DNA of 21,902 bases from Bacteroidota bacterium (GCA_003484585.1 DNBZ01000375.1:1-21902), one strand, 5' to 3'; shown: positions 7,785 to 16,643, counted from the stretch's first letter. The notes: generated by a model from the sequence alone, not told the origin. Program-made: numbers and translations.

Positions 7785-9431
7785 ATGAAGATTGCTCTGG
7801 TACAACTCAACTATGTAATAGGTGATATAGAAGGGAATACTGCCAAAATACTAGCTGAGATAGCCAAAGCAAAAGACGCTAAGACAGATATTGCTGTTTT
7901 TTCGGAACTAGCTATCTGTGGCTATCCTCCAAAGGATTTACTAGACTACCCCAGTTTTATAGAACGCTGCGAAACAGGCCTTGCAATTATATGCGAAGCA
8001 ACTGAAGGAATAGCTGTGCTAGTAGGTGGTCCTGCATGGACTGGACTGCAAAAAGGAAAGAAATTATATAACTCAGCCTTCTTTTTCGCAGATAAAAAAC
8101 TGCTGCGTAGAATAGATAAAACACTACTTCCTACCTACGATATTTTTGATGAGTACCGCTACTTTCAGCCCAATGAGGTGTTTGAATGTGTGGAGTATAT
8201 GGGCGAGCTAATAGCCGTGACTATATGCGAAGACCTATGGAACCTGGACGATGAGAAACTCTATAAAGTGACTCCTATGGATGAGCTCTATGGGCAGAAG
8301 CCAAGTGTGATGATAAATCTGAGTGGCTCGCCATATAGTTATAATCACGTAGAGAAACGTAGAAACCGTATGCAGCTTAATGCCAAGACTTACGGACTTC
8401 CTCTAGTTTATGTGAATCAAGTAGGAGGGAATACTGATATTCTTTTTGATGGTGGATCTATGTTCATCAATAGAATGGGGGAGATAGTAGAGGAGTGCGA
8501 GTTTTATAAAGAAGATTTTAAAATAATAGAGTGGGATAGTGCCAAGATCTACGAAGATAACCACCAAGAATACTACGACTATGATATAGGCTTAATACAT
8601 GATGCCCTAGTAATGGGGGTCCGCGACTATTTTAATAAAGTAGGTTTTAAAAATGCGGTATTGGGTAGCAGTGGTGGTATAGATAGTGCCGTAGTGCATG
8701 CCTTGGCAGCTGAGGCTCTAGGAGCAGAAAATGTGAAAGCTATCACCATGCCAAGTAAATATAGTAGCACCGGCTCTGTAGATGACGCTAAGAAGCTGGC
8801 TAAGAACCTTGGCTCACCATTCAGTAATATTTCCATTAAAGATGTGTTTGATAGCTTTAACGAGACGCTAGCTGAGGAATTTACGGGTACAGAACCCAAT
8901 GTGACCGAAGAAAACTTACAAGCACGTGCCCGTGGTATTATGCTAATGGCGTACAGCAATAAGTTTGGCAATATGGTACTCAATACAAGCAACAAGAGTG
9001 AGAGTGCAGTAGGATACAGTACACTCTATGGTGATATGTGCGGTGGCTTATCTGTGATAGGAGATCTGTACAAAGAGCAGGTATATGAGTTGGCTAGATT
9101 TATAAATCGCTACGGAGAGGTGATACCCTACGAGATCATAAACAAAGAACCAAGTGCTGAGTTACGTCCAGATCAAAAAGACAGTGATTCACTTCCGCCA
9201 TATGCTATTCTAGATAAAATACTATACCTATATATCGAAGAGCGAAAGGGTTGGAAAGAGATAGTAGCCATGAAAGAAGAAGGACTAGACGAAGCTCTGG
9301 TTCGTAAAATTATTCGAATGGTAGATCATAATGAGTATAAGCGTTTTCAAGCTAGTCCTACATTACGTATATCTCATAAGGCTTTTGGTTTTGGTAGAAG
9401 TATGCCGATTGTGGCTAGGTATAATCATTAG
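7785..9431 (+). CDS. nadE: Glutamine-dependent NAD+ synthetase
   Basis: This two-domain enzyme of 548 residues amidates nicotinate adenine dinucleotide to NAD+ using glutamine and ATP. Residues 1-255 form a nitrilase-type glutaminase with triad Glu41 (FSELAICGYPPKDLL), Lys112 (DKTLLPTYDIFDE) and Cys148 (VTICEDLW). Residues about 270-548 form the synthetase with ATP-binding P-loop GSSGGIDSA (294-302) and the NTSNKSE segment further on. It follows the outer-membrane barrel gene by 24 bp. Nothing is missing. In several Flavobacteriia nadE is close to gldB, as here. Confidence 0.97.
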   Translation: MKIALVQLNYVIGDIEGNTAKILAEIAKAKDAKTDIAVFSELAICGYPPKDLLDYPSFIERCETGLAIICEATEGIAVLVGGPAWTGLQKGKKLYNSAFFFADKKLLRRIDKTLLPTYDIFDEYRYFQPNEVFECVEYMGELIAVTICEDLWNLDDEKLYKVTPMDELYGQKPSVMINLSGSPYSYNHVEKRRNRMQLNAKTYGLPLVYVNQVGGNTDILFDGGSMFINRMGEIVEECEFYKEDFKIIEWDSAKIYEDNHQEYYDYDIGLIHDALVMGVRDYFNKVGFKNAVLGSSGGIDSAVVHALAAEALGAENVKAITMPSKYSSTGSVDDAKKLAKNLGSPFSNISIKDVFDSFNETLAEEFTGTEPNVTEENLQARARGIMLMAYSNKFGNMVLNTSNKSESAVGYSTLYGDMCGGLSVIGDLYKEQVYELARFINRYGEVIPYEIINKEPSAELRPDQKDSDSLPPYAILDKILYLYIEERKGWKEIVAMKEEGLDEALVRKIIRMVDHNEYKRFQASPTLRISHKAFGFGRSMPIVARYNH

Positions 9432-9518
9432 GTTCCATAGGCTATCCCTCATTACTAATGTATCTTTTAGTGTGTTTTGCTAAGGTTCATTCCGTATCCC
9501 AGAGTTTTAAGTGCCGTT

Positions 9519-10346
9519 TTATTTAGCATTTGATTCTTGTAAGTTCATTTTTTTCTCATTCAAAGAAACTATAGTAAACATTACTAGTCTTGGAAAATAT
9601 CTAAATACCCACTCTGTTATGTTGCCAAAAACAGATAGGACCACTTTTGCTCTTCGCTCTTTAATGCTTTTGATAATAGCAGAGGCGACTTGTTCTTGAC
9701 TTTGTTTTAAGATTTCTGGTCTTTTTTGTATAGGTACTAGTTTTCCATCAGATGAGAGCATTCGCTTGCTCGCATCATTCTGAGTAAAACTAACATAGCA
9801 TATCCCAAAGTGAATACCTGTATAGTTTAATTCTATTCTCATAGATTGCCAGAATGCTGTTAATGACATTTTTCCTGCACAATAAGCTGAACCAGCAGGT
9901 AGGCCGTGCATACCTGCTAAGCTAGAAATGAACATCACACTGCCTTTGGTTAATTTCATGTAAGGTAAGGCTGCTTTTGTTGGCATTATGGTTCCTAAAG
10001 TATTGCTGAGAAAGACTTTAGTAAAAATATCTGGGTGGAGGTTCTCAAAAGAATCATCCATGGTAAGACTGGCATTGTTTACCAGAATATCAATTTTTCC
10101 GAAATGGTTTACGGTTTCTTGCATTAAGCGTTCGCACTCTTCATAAGAAGTAATGTCAGCTGCTACTGCCAAAACATCAAAGCCCATTTGTTCTAGTTCC
10201 TTTTTTACAAGTTCGAGTTTCTCCTGGTTTCTTCCGTTGATGACTATTGATGCACCTTGCTTTGCTAAGCCTATCGCTGTAGCTTTTCCTATGCCTCCTG
10301 ACGAGCCAGTAATGATGGCAACTTTATTTAAAAATGTAGATTTCAC
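9519..10346 (-). CDS. Short-chain dehydrogenase/reductase, classical SDR
   Basis: The 275-residue protein has the classical SDR motifs: cofactor-binding TGSSGGIG (13-20), NNAS (90-93, in place of the usual NNAG), catalytic Ser142 (FISSLAG), Tyr155 and Lys159 (YCAGK). Arg39 in VINGRN after strand 2 suggests NADP(H) preference. The C-terminal part has a hydrophobic stretch (residues about 250-263, FRYFPRLVMFTIVSL) that could attach it to a membrane, as in DHRS7-like or other lipid-directed SDRs. Its start overlaps the stop of the epimerase-like gene by 4 bp, so the two are translationally coupled and may act on the same substrate, possibly a lipid or sterol-like alcohol; the substrate cannot be read from sequence. 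Confidence 0.88.
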   Translation of the reverse strand: MKSTFLNKVAIITGSSGGIGKATAIGLAKQGASIVINGRNQEKLELVKKELEQMGFDVLAVAADITSYEECERLMQETVNHFGKIDILVNNASLTMDDSFENLHPDIFTKVFLSNTLGTIMPTKAALPYMKLTKGSVMFISSLAGMHGLPAGSAYCAGKMSLTAFWQSMRIELNYTGIHFGICYVSFTQNDASKRMLSSDGKLVPIQKRPEILKQSQEQVASAIIKSIKERRAKVVLSVFGNITEWVFRYFPRLVMFTIVSLNEKKMNLQESNAK

Positions 10347-11329
10347 TTTAAATATCCGTTTTTATTAAACCAATCAAAGCACTCATCTATTGCCGTTTCT
10401 ATAGGTGTTTGAGGTAGTCCTAGTTCTCTCCTTGCTTTTTCTCCGCTGTAGTAGTGTTCTTCGGTAGCTATTATTGCCAACTCTGTGGTTACTTGGGGGG
10501 GATAACCAAAGATTTTGGCAAAAAATGAGTTTATTTTACCAAAGCTTGTTATCGTAAAAGATGAAAGTTTTCTGGTTACCATTTCAACTCCTATCGTGCT
10601 TGCTATTTTGTCAAATGCCTCTTTGTAGGTGAGGTTTTCGTTACTTACAATATAGCATTCTCCTTTGCGGCCTTGAGTGAGAGCATTCGCTATAGCAAAA
10701 GCTACGTCTTTCACCGCTACAAAATTTTTGCCTCCAAGACTATAGCCAGGCACCTTCCTGCTATGAACGCTTAGTATCATTTGACCAGAACTAGGTTTAG
10801 AATCATAAGGTCCTATCATAAAAGTGGGGTTAATGACTATAGCATCTAGTCCTTCATCTCTTACTGCTTTTTGAACAAGAACCTGTGCCTTATATTTTGA
10901 ATCCATATAGTCAAGTCCGTATCTTTCACCCTCATATGCATTTTTTTCTGTGCCCGGGTTAAGTTTAGTCCCAGATCCAAATGAGTTTGCAGTTCCGATG
11001 TAAATCAGCCTTTTTACTTTATGTTTTAAACATGCGTTAATTACTGTTAAAGTGCCGTCTATGTTTACTCTATTTACTATTTCAGATTTGGAGGGCCACA
11101 TCGCCGTGCTAGCAGCACAGTGAACAACGTAGTCAACTCCGTCTACTGCTGCTTCTACATCTTCAGGGTTCAATAAGTTGCCTCCAATTTTTGTTATATT
11201 GAGGTTGTCGATTGTCGGAGATTTTTTTCCGTTTTCAGACATTGCAATAACTTCATAATCTCTGCTGAGTAATTCTCTTACCAAGTTAGATCCAAGAACA
11301 CCATCTGGTCCTGTTACAAGTACTTTCAT
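10343..11329 (-). CDS. NAD-dependent epimerase/dehydratase (extended SDR, 3beta-HSD/DFR-like)
   Basis: The 328-residue extended SDR has the nucleotide-binding motif TGPDGVLG (6-13) and the catalytic YMDSK (Tyr141, Lys145). VVHCAAS (68-74), INPTFMIGPYDSKPSSGQMI and VAVKDVAFAIANAL place it nearest the dihydroflavonol reductase/3beta-hydroxysteroid dehydrogenase/HpnA group. It probably oxidises or reduces a hydroxyl group on a lipid or sugar; the substrate is unknown. It is the first conventional gene of a two-gene operon with the SDR at 9519-10346. A 35-codon ORF and a -7-like box lie upstream. Confidence 0.88.
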   Translation of the reverse strand: MKVLVTGPDGVLGSNLVRELLSRDYEVIAMSENGKKSPTIDNLNITKIGGNLLNPEDVEAAVDGVDYVVHCAASTAMWPSKSEIVNRVNIDGTLTVINACLKHKVKRLIYIGTANSFGSGTKLNPGTEKNAYEGERYGLDYMDSKYKAQVLVQKAVRDEGLDAIVINPTFMIGPYDSKPSSGQMILSVHSRKVPGYSLGGKNFVAVKDVAFAIANALTQGRKGECYIVSNENLTYKEAFDKIASTIGVEMVTRKLSSFTITSFGKINSFFAKIFGYPPQVTTELAIIATEEHYYSGEKARRELGLPQTPIETAIDECFDWFNKNGYLK

Positions 11330-11421
11330 ATTATCTTTAATTTGTTTTTTTTAAGGTTGATTAATTATTAATTTCTTACATTCAATTCAAAAGAAAATCA
11401 GCTTCTCAAATTCTCGTTGTT

Positions 11422-11529
11422 TTATGCCGCTAATATATTGGTACGTATGTTAATAATACGGCTTTTGAGCAAGTAGTCGGCTGTCATTACTCTCGCAGCT
11501 GTCTCTATTGTTAAGATTTTTTTGTTCAT
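11422..11529 (-). CDS. Candidate small ORF, 35 residues, upstream of the epimerase gene
   Basis: An ATG at 11529-11527 opens a frame encoding MNKKILTIETAARVM...NILAA, ending with TAA at 11422-11424. It is basic, with a hydrophobic middle and no known motif. A -7-like CACCTTTG (11553-11560, - strand) would start transcription about 15-20 nt upstream, and the leader between is A-rich, as Bacteroidota start regions tend to be. The stop is 92 bp before the epimerase start. It could be a leader peptide, an independent small protein or a chance ORF. A second ATG at 11542 opens a 30-residue frame overlapping this one, which weakens the case. Confidence 0.35.
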   Translation of the reverse strand: MNKKILTIETAARVMTADYLLKSRIINIRTNILAA

Positions 11530-11552
11530 GTTCTTTTCTCATTTTGATAGTT

Positions 11553-11560
11553 CAAAGGTG
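11553..11560 (-). promoter_or_regulatory. Candidate -7 element for the sORF-epimerase-SDR transcript
   Basis: CACCTTTG on the - strand is one base away from TAnnTTTG and nearly the same as TACCTTTG of the efflux operon promoter. It precedes the ATG at 11529 by 23 nt and the epimerase start by about 220 nt. The -33 region is not convincing. Confidence 0.3.
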
Positions 11561-11720
11561 CGGAGAGAATACAAGGATTTATAATCGAATGACGAAGTAG
11601 TGCTTGCGTATTGCCGCAATTTAGTGATATGGTATTAATTATTTGTTTTAATTTAGCATAATATGTTTATGTAGGAATGGATTTCTATTTGTATAGTGAT
11701 AAGTAGTATATAAATAGGTG

Positions 11721-11732
11721 CGTTTCGAAACG
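11721..11732. repeat. 12-bp perfect palindrome CGTTTCGAAACG
   Basis: CGTTTCGAAACG is its own reverse complement. It lies about 160 bp upstream of the candidate promoter at 11553-11560, on the upstream side of the epimerase operon. It has the form of a dimeric regulator site, but no second copy was noticed in the window. Confidence 0.4.
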
Positions 11733-11870
11733 GGTTTGTAAAATTCGATAAAATAGACTAAGGAGATTGTGTAGAGTGTATTTGAGAGAAACGTATGTAG
11801 CCTTATCTGCGAGCACTAAATTCTTATATACAATTATGTGTATAGCAAATTCTATAGTAACGATTTGGGC

Positions 11871-11897
11871 CGACTTAGCATAGACGTAGTTAAGTCG
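11871..11897. repeat. Inverted repeat, 7-bp arms
   Basis: CGACTTA (11871-11877) and TAAGTCG (11891-11897) are perfect reverse complements around a 13-nt loop. It lies in the non-coding stretch downstream of the efflux operon. No T-rich run follows in the - direction. Confidence 0.35.
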
Positions 11898-11933
11898 TCT
11901 TGAATTGGTTTATTAAGTGAGGCTACCCTTAGT

Positions 11934-11969
11934 GTATTGGCATAGCGAAGAAAGAGCTATGCCTAATAC
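11934..11969 (-). terminator. Strong hairpin in the 3' region of the efflux operon
   Basis: GTATTGGCATAGC (11934-11946) pairs with GCTATGCC plus AATAC (11956-11963 and 11965-11969), giving 13 base pairs with one bulged T at 11964 and a 9-nt purine loop (11947-11955). It starts about 42 nt after the stop of the last gene of the - strand operon (stop at 12012). The sequence that follows on the - strand is not U-rich, so a classical intrinsic terminator is not shown; it may protect the mRNA 3' end or work with another factor. The stem itself is certain, its role is inferred. Confidence 0.45.
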
Positions 11970-12011
11970 GAATTTTAATCTTGTGGTATAAACAACATGA
12001 ATACTAGACTC

Positions 12012-12461
12012 TTATAGGTAAATTACCTTTACATTAATAGTTTTGCTTGCTTTTAGCTCAAAGCTTGCTTTTGCAAAGTTAGGTCTGTTGGTGAAACCAA
12101 TGGATTGAAAATTTGAAAATCCAATGCCCTCAATTGGGAAAATAAAACCTTTATCAATTTTGCCATTCTTGTTTTCATCATGTAAAATATTGACAGCATA
12201 TATTCCTGGTGGAATATGCTCAAAGGTTAAAGTGGATGAACCATTTATGATTTTTCCTTTCAATATTTGGTATGTTTTCTCATAATATTCGTCAGGAATA
12301 GAGCCGTCTTTATTGTATAGTGCGAACTGAACTACTCCTGTAGAATTGCGTAAGTCTTTTACCTCAATGGTCAAAGAATGACTAGTAGCTTTGGGTCTGC
12401 TAAAGGAATAAAGCGACAGAGAAAAAGTAAATGCGATGAGAAGAATTAGAGATTTTTTCAT
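12012..12461 (-). CDS. DUF2141 family exported protein
   Basis: The 149-residue protein has a signal peptide (MKKSLILLIAFTFSLSLYSF) and one compact beta-rich domain of the DUF2141 type: LTIEVKDLRNSTGVVQFALYNKDGSIP, then IPPGIYAVNILHDENKNGKIDKGF. The acidic loop at 95-103 (DENKNGKID) looks like a calcium-binding loop; metal binding is inferred. It starts 1 bp after the RND permease stop and is the last gene of the ten-gene operon. The family role is unknown. Its place behind an RND pump suggests a periplasmic or secreted accessory, but it may only share the transcript. Confidence 0.87.
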   Translation of the reverse strand: MKKSLILLIAFTFSLSLYSFSRPKATSHSLTIEVKDLRNSTGVVQFALYNKDGSIPDEYYEKTYQILKGKIINGSSTLTFEHIPPGIYAVNILHDENKNGKIDKGFIFPIEGIGFSNFQSIGFTNRPNFAKASFELKASKTINVKVIYL

Positions 12462-12462
12462 T

Positions 12463-15400
12463 CTATTTTTTTTTACTGGCTAATCTTTCTTTGGCTGTAT
12501 CTACCAGATAATAAATCATAGGTACTAAAAATACAGTTAGAATTAAGGATGAAAGGAGTCCGCCAATAATAACCCAAGCAAGACCATTCTTCCATTCGGC
12601 TGCTGTACCTGTAGCCAGAGCTATAGGTAGCATCCCTATTACCATAGACAAGGTAGTCATTAAAATAGGTCGGAGTCTTCCTTTCCCTGCTATCAGCAAT
12701 GCTTCTTTAAAGTGCTTTCCTTCTTCTTTTAGTTGATTGGTGAAATCTACAATCAGGATAGCATTTTTCACTACTAGTCCCATCAGCATTATTAAACCTA
12801 GTAAGGCAAATAAGCTCAAATTACTCATAGATAAGTTCAGGGCAAAGAATGCTCCAATAGCTGCCAAAGGAATGGAGAATAGCACTACAAATGGATATAC
12901 AAAACTGTCATAGAGTGCTACCATAATCAGGTATATCAGTAAAAATGAGATTATTAGAACAGATCCTAGTGCTCCAAAACTGTCATTTTGTCTTTTTATA
13001 TCACTTCCCCAAGTCATCTCTATCCCTTCTTGCAATGGGTTTTCGTTAAGAAAAGAAACTACTTCATCTGCTACCGTTCCCGATGGTCTTCCTAGTGCAT
13101 CTGCGGTAAGTGTCACTGCCGGCTGACGATCTTTTCGTTCTAATAGGGAAGGTGAGTTATCTTGCTCCACTGTTGCAAATTGAGAAACATTTACAGCCAT
13201 TCCCATTGGGTTTATTATCGTGAGGTTTTTTACGTCTTCGTAATTCTGTCTATCAAATTCATTGAGCCAAATCCTAACTGGGTATTCCGTTCCGTTTTCG
13301 GTCATTGTAGCATCGTCGTTCCCTGTAAATGCAGTACGTAGATTCATTCCCACGTATGCCGTGTTCAGTCCTAGTCTTTGCATTCTATCTTTGTCTGGAA
13401 TTACTTTGTACTCAGGACTTCCCGCTTCTACAGAGAGTCGCACATTATCTGCCCCAGGTATTTTTTCTACTATTGCTTTTAGGTCAGTTCCGCTTTTCAT
13501 AACCAGATCTAGGTTACTACCACTTAAGGTAATTTCGATAGGTGCTGTGCGAGGTATAAGACCTAATGCTGCCATAGAATAGTTGATACTCGGGAATTTT
13601 TCTTTCAAGTCTTCCCGCAGTGCTATCATATATGTCTCCGTAGGCAGGTTGTCTAGTTCCTTTTTATCCTTTAGTTGAATGGTGAATTCTGTTTTGTTTA
13701 CTGAACCTACTCCCAAACTTCCGAGTCCTGTGCTTGGTCCACCCACGTTACTAAATACGGTAGCCACCTCTGGTTGCGAAATTAGATAGCTTTCTATTTT
13801 AGTAGAGATCAAGTTGTTCTCCTGTATCGCAGTAGTTTTATCATATTCTAATGCCAGTTTAAATTTTCCTTGATCACCCGTTGAGATTAATTCTTTACCT
13901 ATAATTCCTTGTTTTATAATACCAGCTGTCATCACAAAAAGCAATAACACAATCCCAGTAAAAATGATTTTGTGCGAAAGCACCCATTCCAATATTCTAC
14001 CATACCAATTGGTAAAATGGTCCAGTTGTTTTTCGAACCAAAGCAAGAATCGATTGAAGAAATTAGTAGGTTGTAAGTCTTCTTTTTTACCGAGACGAGA
14101 AGCCAACCATGGGGTAAGCGTAAAACCTACCAACAAACTGGTGAGTGTAGAAGTGATCACTACCACAGAGAATTGCATGAGCATATCCGCTACGAATACT
14201 TGTAAAAAAAGTATAGGTAAAAATACTACAACATCTACCAGAGTAATAGAAAGTGCAGAGAATCCAATCTCCATTCTACCATCCATCGAGGCTAGTTTTT
14301 TCTCTTTCCCCTTGTCTAAATGCTTTTGAATATTCTCTAGTACCACAGTGGCATCATCTACCAATATCCCAATAATGAGGGACATGGCAAGCAGGGTCAT
14401 TAAGTTTAATGTATAACCCAATAACCACATTGCTGCAAAGGCCGTTACTAAGGAAGTAGGGATTGCAATTAGCACAATTATTGAGTTTCTGAAACTTCGT
14501 AGAAACAGTAACATCACCAAAGAAACCAGCAATACTGCCAGTATTAAGTCAAATACCACAGAGTTAACGGCAGCTATTGTATTGTCCGTGCTATCAAGTG
14601 CTATGATGAATTGTACGTTGGCATTTTTGTTTTGTGTCTCTATGGATTCAAATTTTTCTCTTATCAATCTAGAGACATCTACAGCATTGGCATCTCCTTG
14701 TTTTTTGAGCATTAACCCAATACCTGCTTTCCCGTTATATCTACTGTAAGAAGAGGTTTCTTTGATTCCATCTATTACACTGGCTACATTTTTCACGTAC
14801 ACCGGACTGCCGGGTATAGGCATGGCTATTTGTACATTTTCAATATCCTCAATAGTGGCAAATTTGCCTGTTAATCGTACCGTATTATTTTCTTGGTTTG
14901 TTTGTACTTTTCCTGCGGGCAAATCCAATCCTGAACGGTTGATGGATTCTACTACCTGAAAAAGGGAAACTTTATAACTCTTTAGTTTATTCTGATCTAC
15001 TTTTACCTGTATTTCTCTTTCTTCTCCACCCAAAAGTGTGATTTCTGCAACTCCTTTTAGTTGTTGTATTTGAGGTAGATAATCATCCTTCATTCTTTGA
15101 TAAAACTCCGTAGAAGGTAAATCACTAGTAGCACTAATAGACATTATAGGCAGATCATTTGGAGATACCTTACTCATCTCCGGGCTCAATATGGCTGCGG
15201 GCAGATCCTTGCGAATATTGTCAATATACCGCTGGGCATCTTGCATTGCATTATCCAGATTGGTTCCGTATTTTAAGTTGGCTATAATTACGGATGCATT
15301 CGGTAATGATTTAGATACCAAATAATCTACTCCTTCCAAATTGGATAAAGCATCTTCTATTTTTCTAGAAACGGACGTTTCTACTTCATTTGGCTCTGCC

Positions 15401-15558
15401 CCTGGATATCCTGTTTTTATTACGATTACTGGCTGATTAAAATCAGGCATTAACTCGTAACTCAGATTTTGATAGCCAATAAAGCCCAATAGTGTAAGCA
15501 CACTAAAAAGCACAATAATGAGGGAAGGACGATTGATTGAGATTTCTGTTAAATTCAT
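12463..15558 (-). CDS. RND efflux transporter permease (AcrB/HAE1-like)
   Basis: The 1031-residue inner-membrane pump has the two repeated halves of RND transporters: a helix at about 10-30, a periplasmic porter domain (about 35-325), helices to about 560, a second porter domain, and helices from about 845. The proton-relay acidic pair in the fourth helix is Asp401-Asp402 (GILVDDATVVLEN), and the matching lysine in helix 10 is Lys931 (GLVVKNAILIVDF). The Asp-Asp pair points to hydrophobic and amphiphilic efflux (HAE) rather than the CzcA metal type, which has a different motif here. It lies 9 bp after the fusion protein gene. Substrate unknown. Confidence 0.95.
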   Translation of the reverse strand: MNLTEISINRPSLIIVLFSVLTLLGFIGYQNLSYELMPDFNQPVIVIKTGYPGAEPNEVETSVSRKIEDALSNLEGVDYLVSKSLPNASVIIANLKYGTNLDNAMQDAQRYIDNIRKDLPAAILSPEMSKVSPNDLPIMSISATSDLPSTEFYQRMKDDYLPQIQQLKGVAEITLLGGEEREIQVKVDQNKLKSYKVSLFQVVESINRSGLDLPAGKVQTNQENNTVRLTGKFATIEDIENVQIAMPIPGSPVYVKNVASVIDGIKETSSYSRYNGKAGIGLMLKKQGDANAVDVSRLIREKFESIETQNKNANVQFIIALDSTDNTIAAVNSVVFDLILAVLLVSLVMLLFLRSFRNSIIVLIAIPTSLVTAFAAMWLLGYTLNLMTLLAMSLIIGILVDDATVVLENIQKHLDKGKEKKLASMDGRMEIGFSALSITLVDVVVFLPILFLQVFVADMLMQFSVVVITSTLTSLLVGFTLTPWLASRLGKKEDLQPTNFFNRFLLWFEKQLDHFTNWYGRILEWVLSHKIIFTGIVLLLFVMTAGIIKQGIIGKELISTGDQGKFKLALEYDKTTAIQENNLISTKIESYLISQPEVATVFSNVGGPSTGLGSLGVGSVNKTEFTIQLKDKKELDNLPTETYMIALREDLKEKFPSINYSMAALGLIPRTAPIEITLSGSNLDLVMKSGTDLKAIVEKIPGADNVRLSVEAGSPEYKVIPDKDRMQRLGLNTAYVGMNLRTAFTGNDDATMTENGTEYPVRIWLNEFDRQNYEDVKNLTIINPMGMAVNVSQFATVEQDNSPSLLERKDRQPAVTLTADALGRPSGTVADEVVSFLNENPLQEGIEMTWGSDIKRQNDSFGALGSVLIISFLLIYLIMVALYDSFVYPFVVLFSIPLAAIGAFFALNLSMSNLSLFALLGLIMLMGLVVKNAILIVDFTNQLKEEGKHFKEALLIAGKGRLRPILMTTLSMVIGMLPIALATGTAAEWKNGLAWVIIGGLLSSLILTVFLVPMIYYLVDTAKERLASKKK

Positions 15559-15567
15559 AATTTATTT

Positions 15568-16623
15568 TTAATTGAAAGAAACATTTGCTCCCTCGAATAG
15601 ATTAATCAAGCCATTGGTTACCACTATATCACCTTCATTAATTCCATTTATAATGACCGATTTGTTCTGAATCTTTTGAGAAACAGTAACACTCTGTAAT
15701 TGTGCTTTCCCATCTTTTACCAAATACACTTGTGGGTCAGTAGAGCTCCCTATTATAGCCGAAGATGGGATAAGAAATCCTTTGCCAACGGCTTTGTTTT
15801 GAAGAGATACTTCACCAAACATACCCGCTTTTATTTTAGAACCCTTTAGGTTGGTCACTGTGAATTGTATAGGGTAGCTACCTCCCATATTGGCTTTACT
15901 TCCTATCATAGTAGCTTTCCCGGTAAGTGGTTGGTTAGGATATACATCTCCTGTTACGGTATAGGTGTCACCTAATTGGAATAGACTCAAATCATTTTCT
16001 GATACACTAATAGTGAATTTCAAAATAGCGATATCCGTGATTTGAAGTAAGGGAATTCCTGGTGCTGCAAAAGCTCCTACTTCAGTAAATTGCATCGTTA
16101 CTACCCCGCTAAATGGAGCTTTTATAGTGGTCTTGCTTAGCTGCTCCTGCAGTGTTAATTTTTGGATTTTCGCAGTTCGTAAACCGAGTGTTGTCTTCTC
16201 TAATTGCACTCCCTTAATTGCTTCAGATTGAGCCAAAATAGTATATCTGTTTACATCCATTTCTAAACCTTCTATTTGTACATTTACAGATTGCAGTTGT
16301 AGTTTAAGAAGAGAGTTGTCTAGCTGTACAAGAGTTTGACCTTGTAGTACATAGTCGCCTGCATCTACAAAAACACGGTTTACTTTTCCTTGCGTTTCTG
16401 CACTGATTTTAGTTTCTTTATTTGCGTCAAAATTGCCATTGAAGACTAGTTTATGGTCTATTTCTTCTAAAGTTAAAGTTTGTGCTTCTACTTGTATAGC
16501 TTGCTCTTTATCGTAGTGAAATATTTTCTCTGTTGCTATTTCTTTATTTGATTTAAGCTTAAAGACAAAAGCTGCAACAAGTGCAACACCTGCTAGTATT
16601 GTTATTATTTTTTTCCAATTCAT
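15568..16623 (-). CDS. RND efflux periplasmic adaptor (membrane-fusion protein)
   Basis: The 351-residue HlyD/AcrA-type adaptor links the RND permease to the TolC channel. It has an N-terminal anchoring helix (about 5-22, no lipobox cysteine), a split lipoyl domain (about 75-110 with KVNRVFVDAGDYVLQGQTLVQLD, and about 165-200 with TIKAPFSGVVTMQFTEVGAFA), a short helical hairpin between them, a beta-barrel domain (about 205-280) and a membrane-proximal domain to the end. The hairpin is short, as in many Bacteroidota adaptors. It lies between TolC (20 bp) and the permease (9 bp). No truncation was seen. Confidence 0.95.
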   Translation of the reverse strand: MNWKKIITILAGVALVAAFVFKLKSNKEIATEKIFHYDKEQAIQVEAQTLTLEEIDHKLVFNGNFDANKETKISAETQGKVNRVFVDAGDYVLQGQTLVQLDNSLLKLQLQSVNVQIEGLEMDVNRYTILAQSEAIKGVQLEKTTLGLRTAKIQKLTLQEQLSKTTIKAPFSGVVTMQFTEVGAFAAPGIPLLQITDIAILKFTISVSENDLSLFQLGDTYTVTGDVYPNQPLTGKATMIGSKANMGGSYPIQFTVTNLKGSKIKAGMFGEVSLQNKAVGKGFLIPSSAIIGSSTDPQVYLVKDGKAQLQSVTVSQKIQNKSVIINGINEGDIVVTNGLINLFEGANVSFN

Positions 16624-16643
16624 ATCGTTTTATTTTTAATTTA

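Larger units (their letters stand above)
11561..12011. other. Non-coding stretch between two - strand operons
   Basis: No ATG-started frame that I traced here exceeds about 15-20 codons on either strand, and I see no tRNA or known riboswitch fold. The stretch holds a 12-bp palindrome (11721-11732), a hairpin at 11871-11897 and a long hairpin at 11934-11969, described separately. It takes in the 3' region of the efflux operon and whatever lies upstream of the epimerase operon promoter. Stacked hairpins without coding could reflect a structured 3' UTR, a small RNA or decayed DNA. Confidence 0.5.

Noticed and set aside
11450..11542. 30-codon ORF beginning MRKEHEQ
   Set aside because: It would have almost no leader after the candidate -7 box and overlaps the more natural-looking 35-codon frame; kept only as a caveat.
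11330..12011. tRNA, riboswitch or insertion-sequence remnant in the largest non-coding gap
   Set aside because: No cloverleaf, no terminal inverted repeats with target duplication, no transposase-like frame and no recognisable riboswitch core were found by eye.
12463..15558. Assigning the RND permease to the CzcA heavy-metal class
   Set aside because: The fourth-helix motif is GILVDDATVVLEN with an Asp-Asp pair, as in HAE-type pumps.
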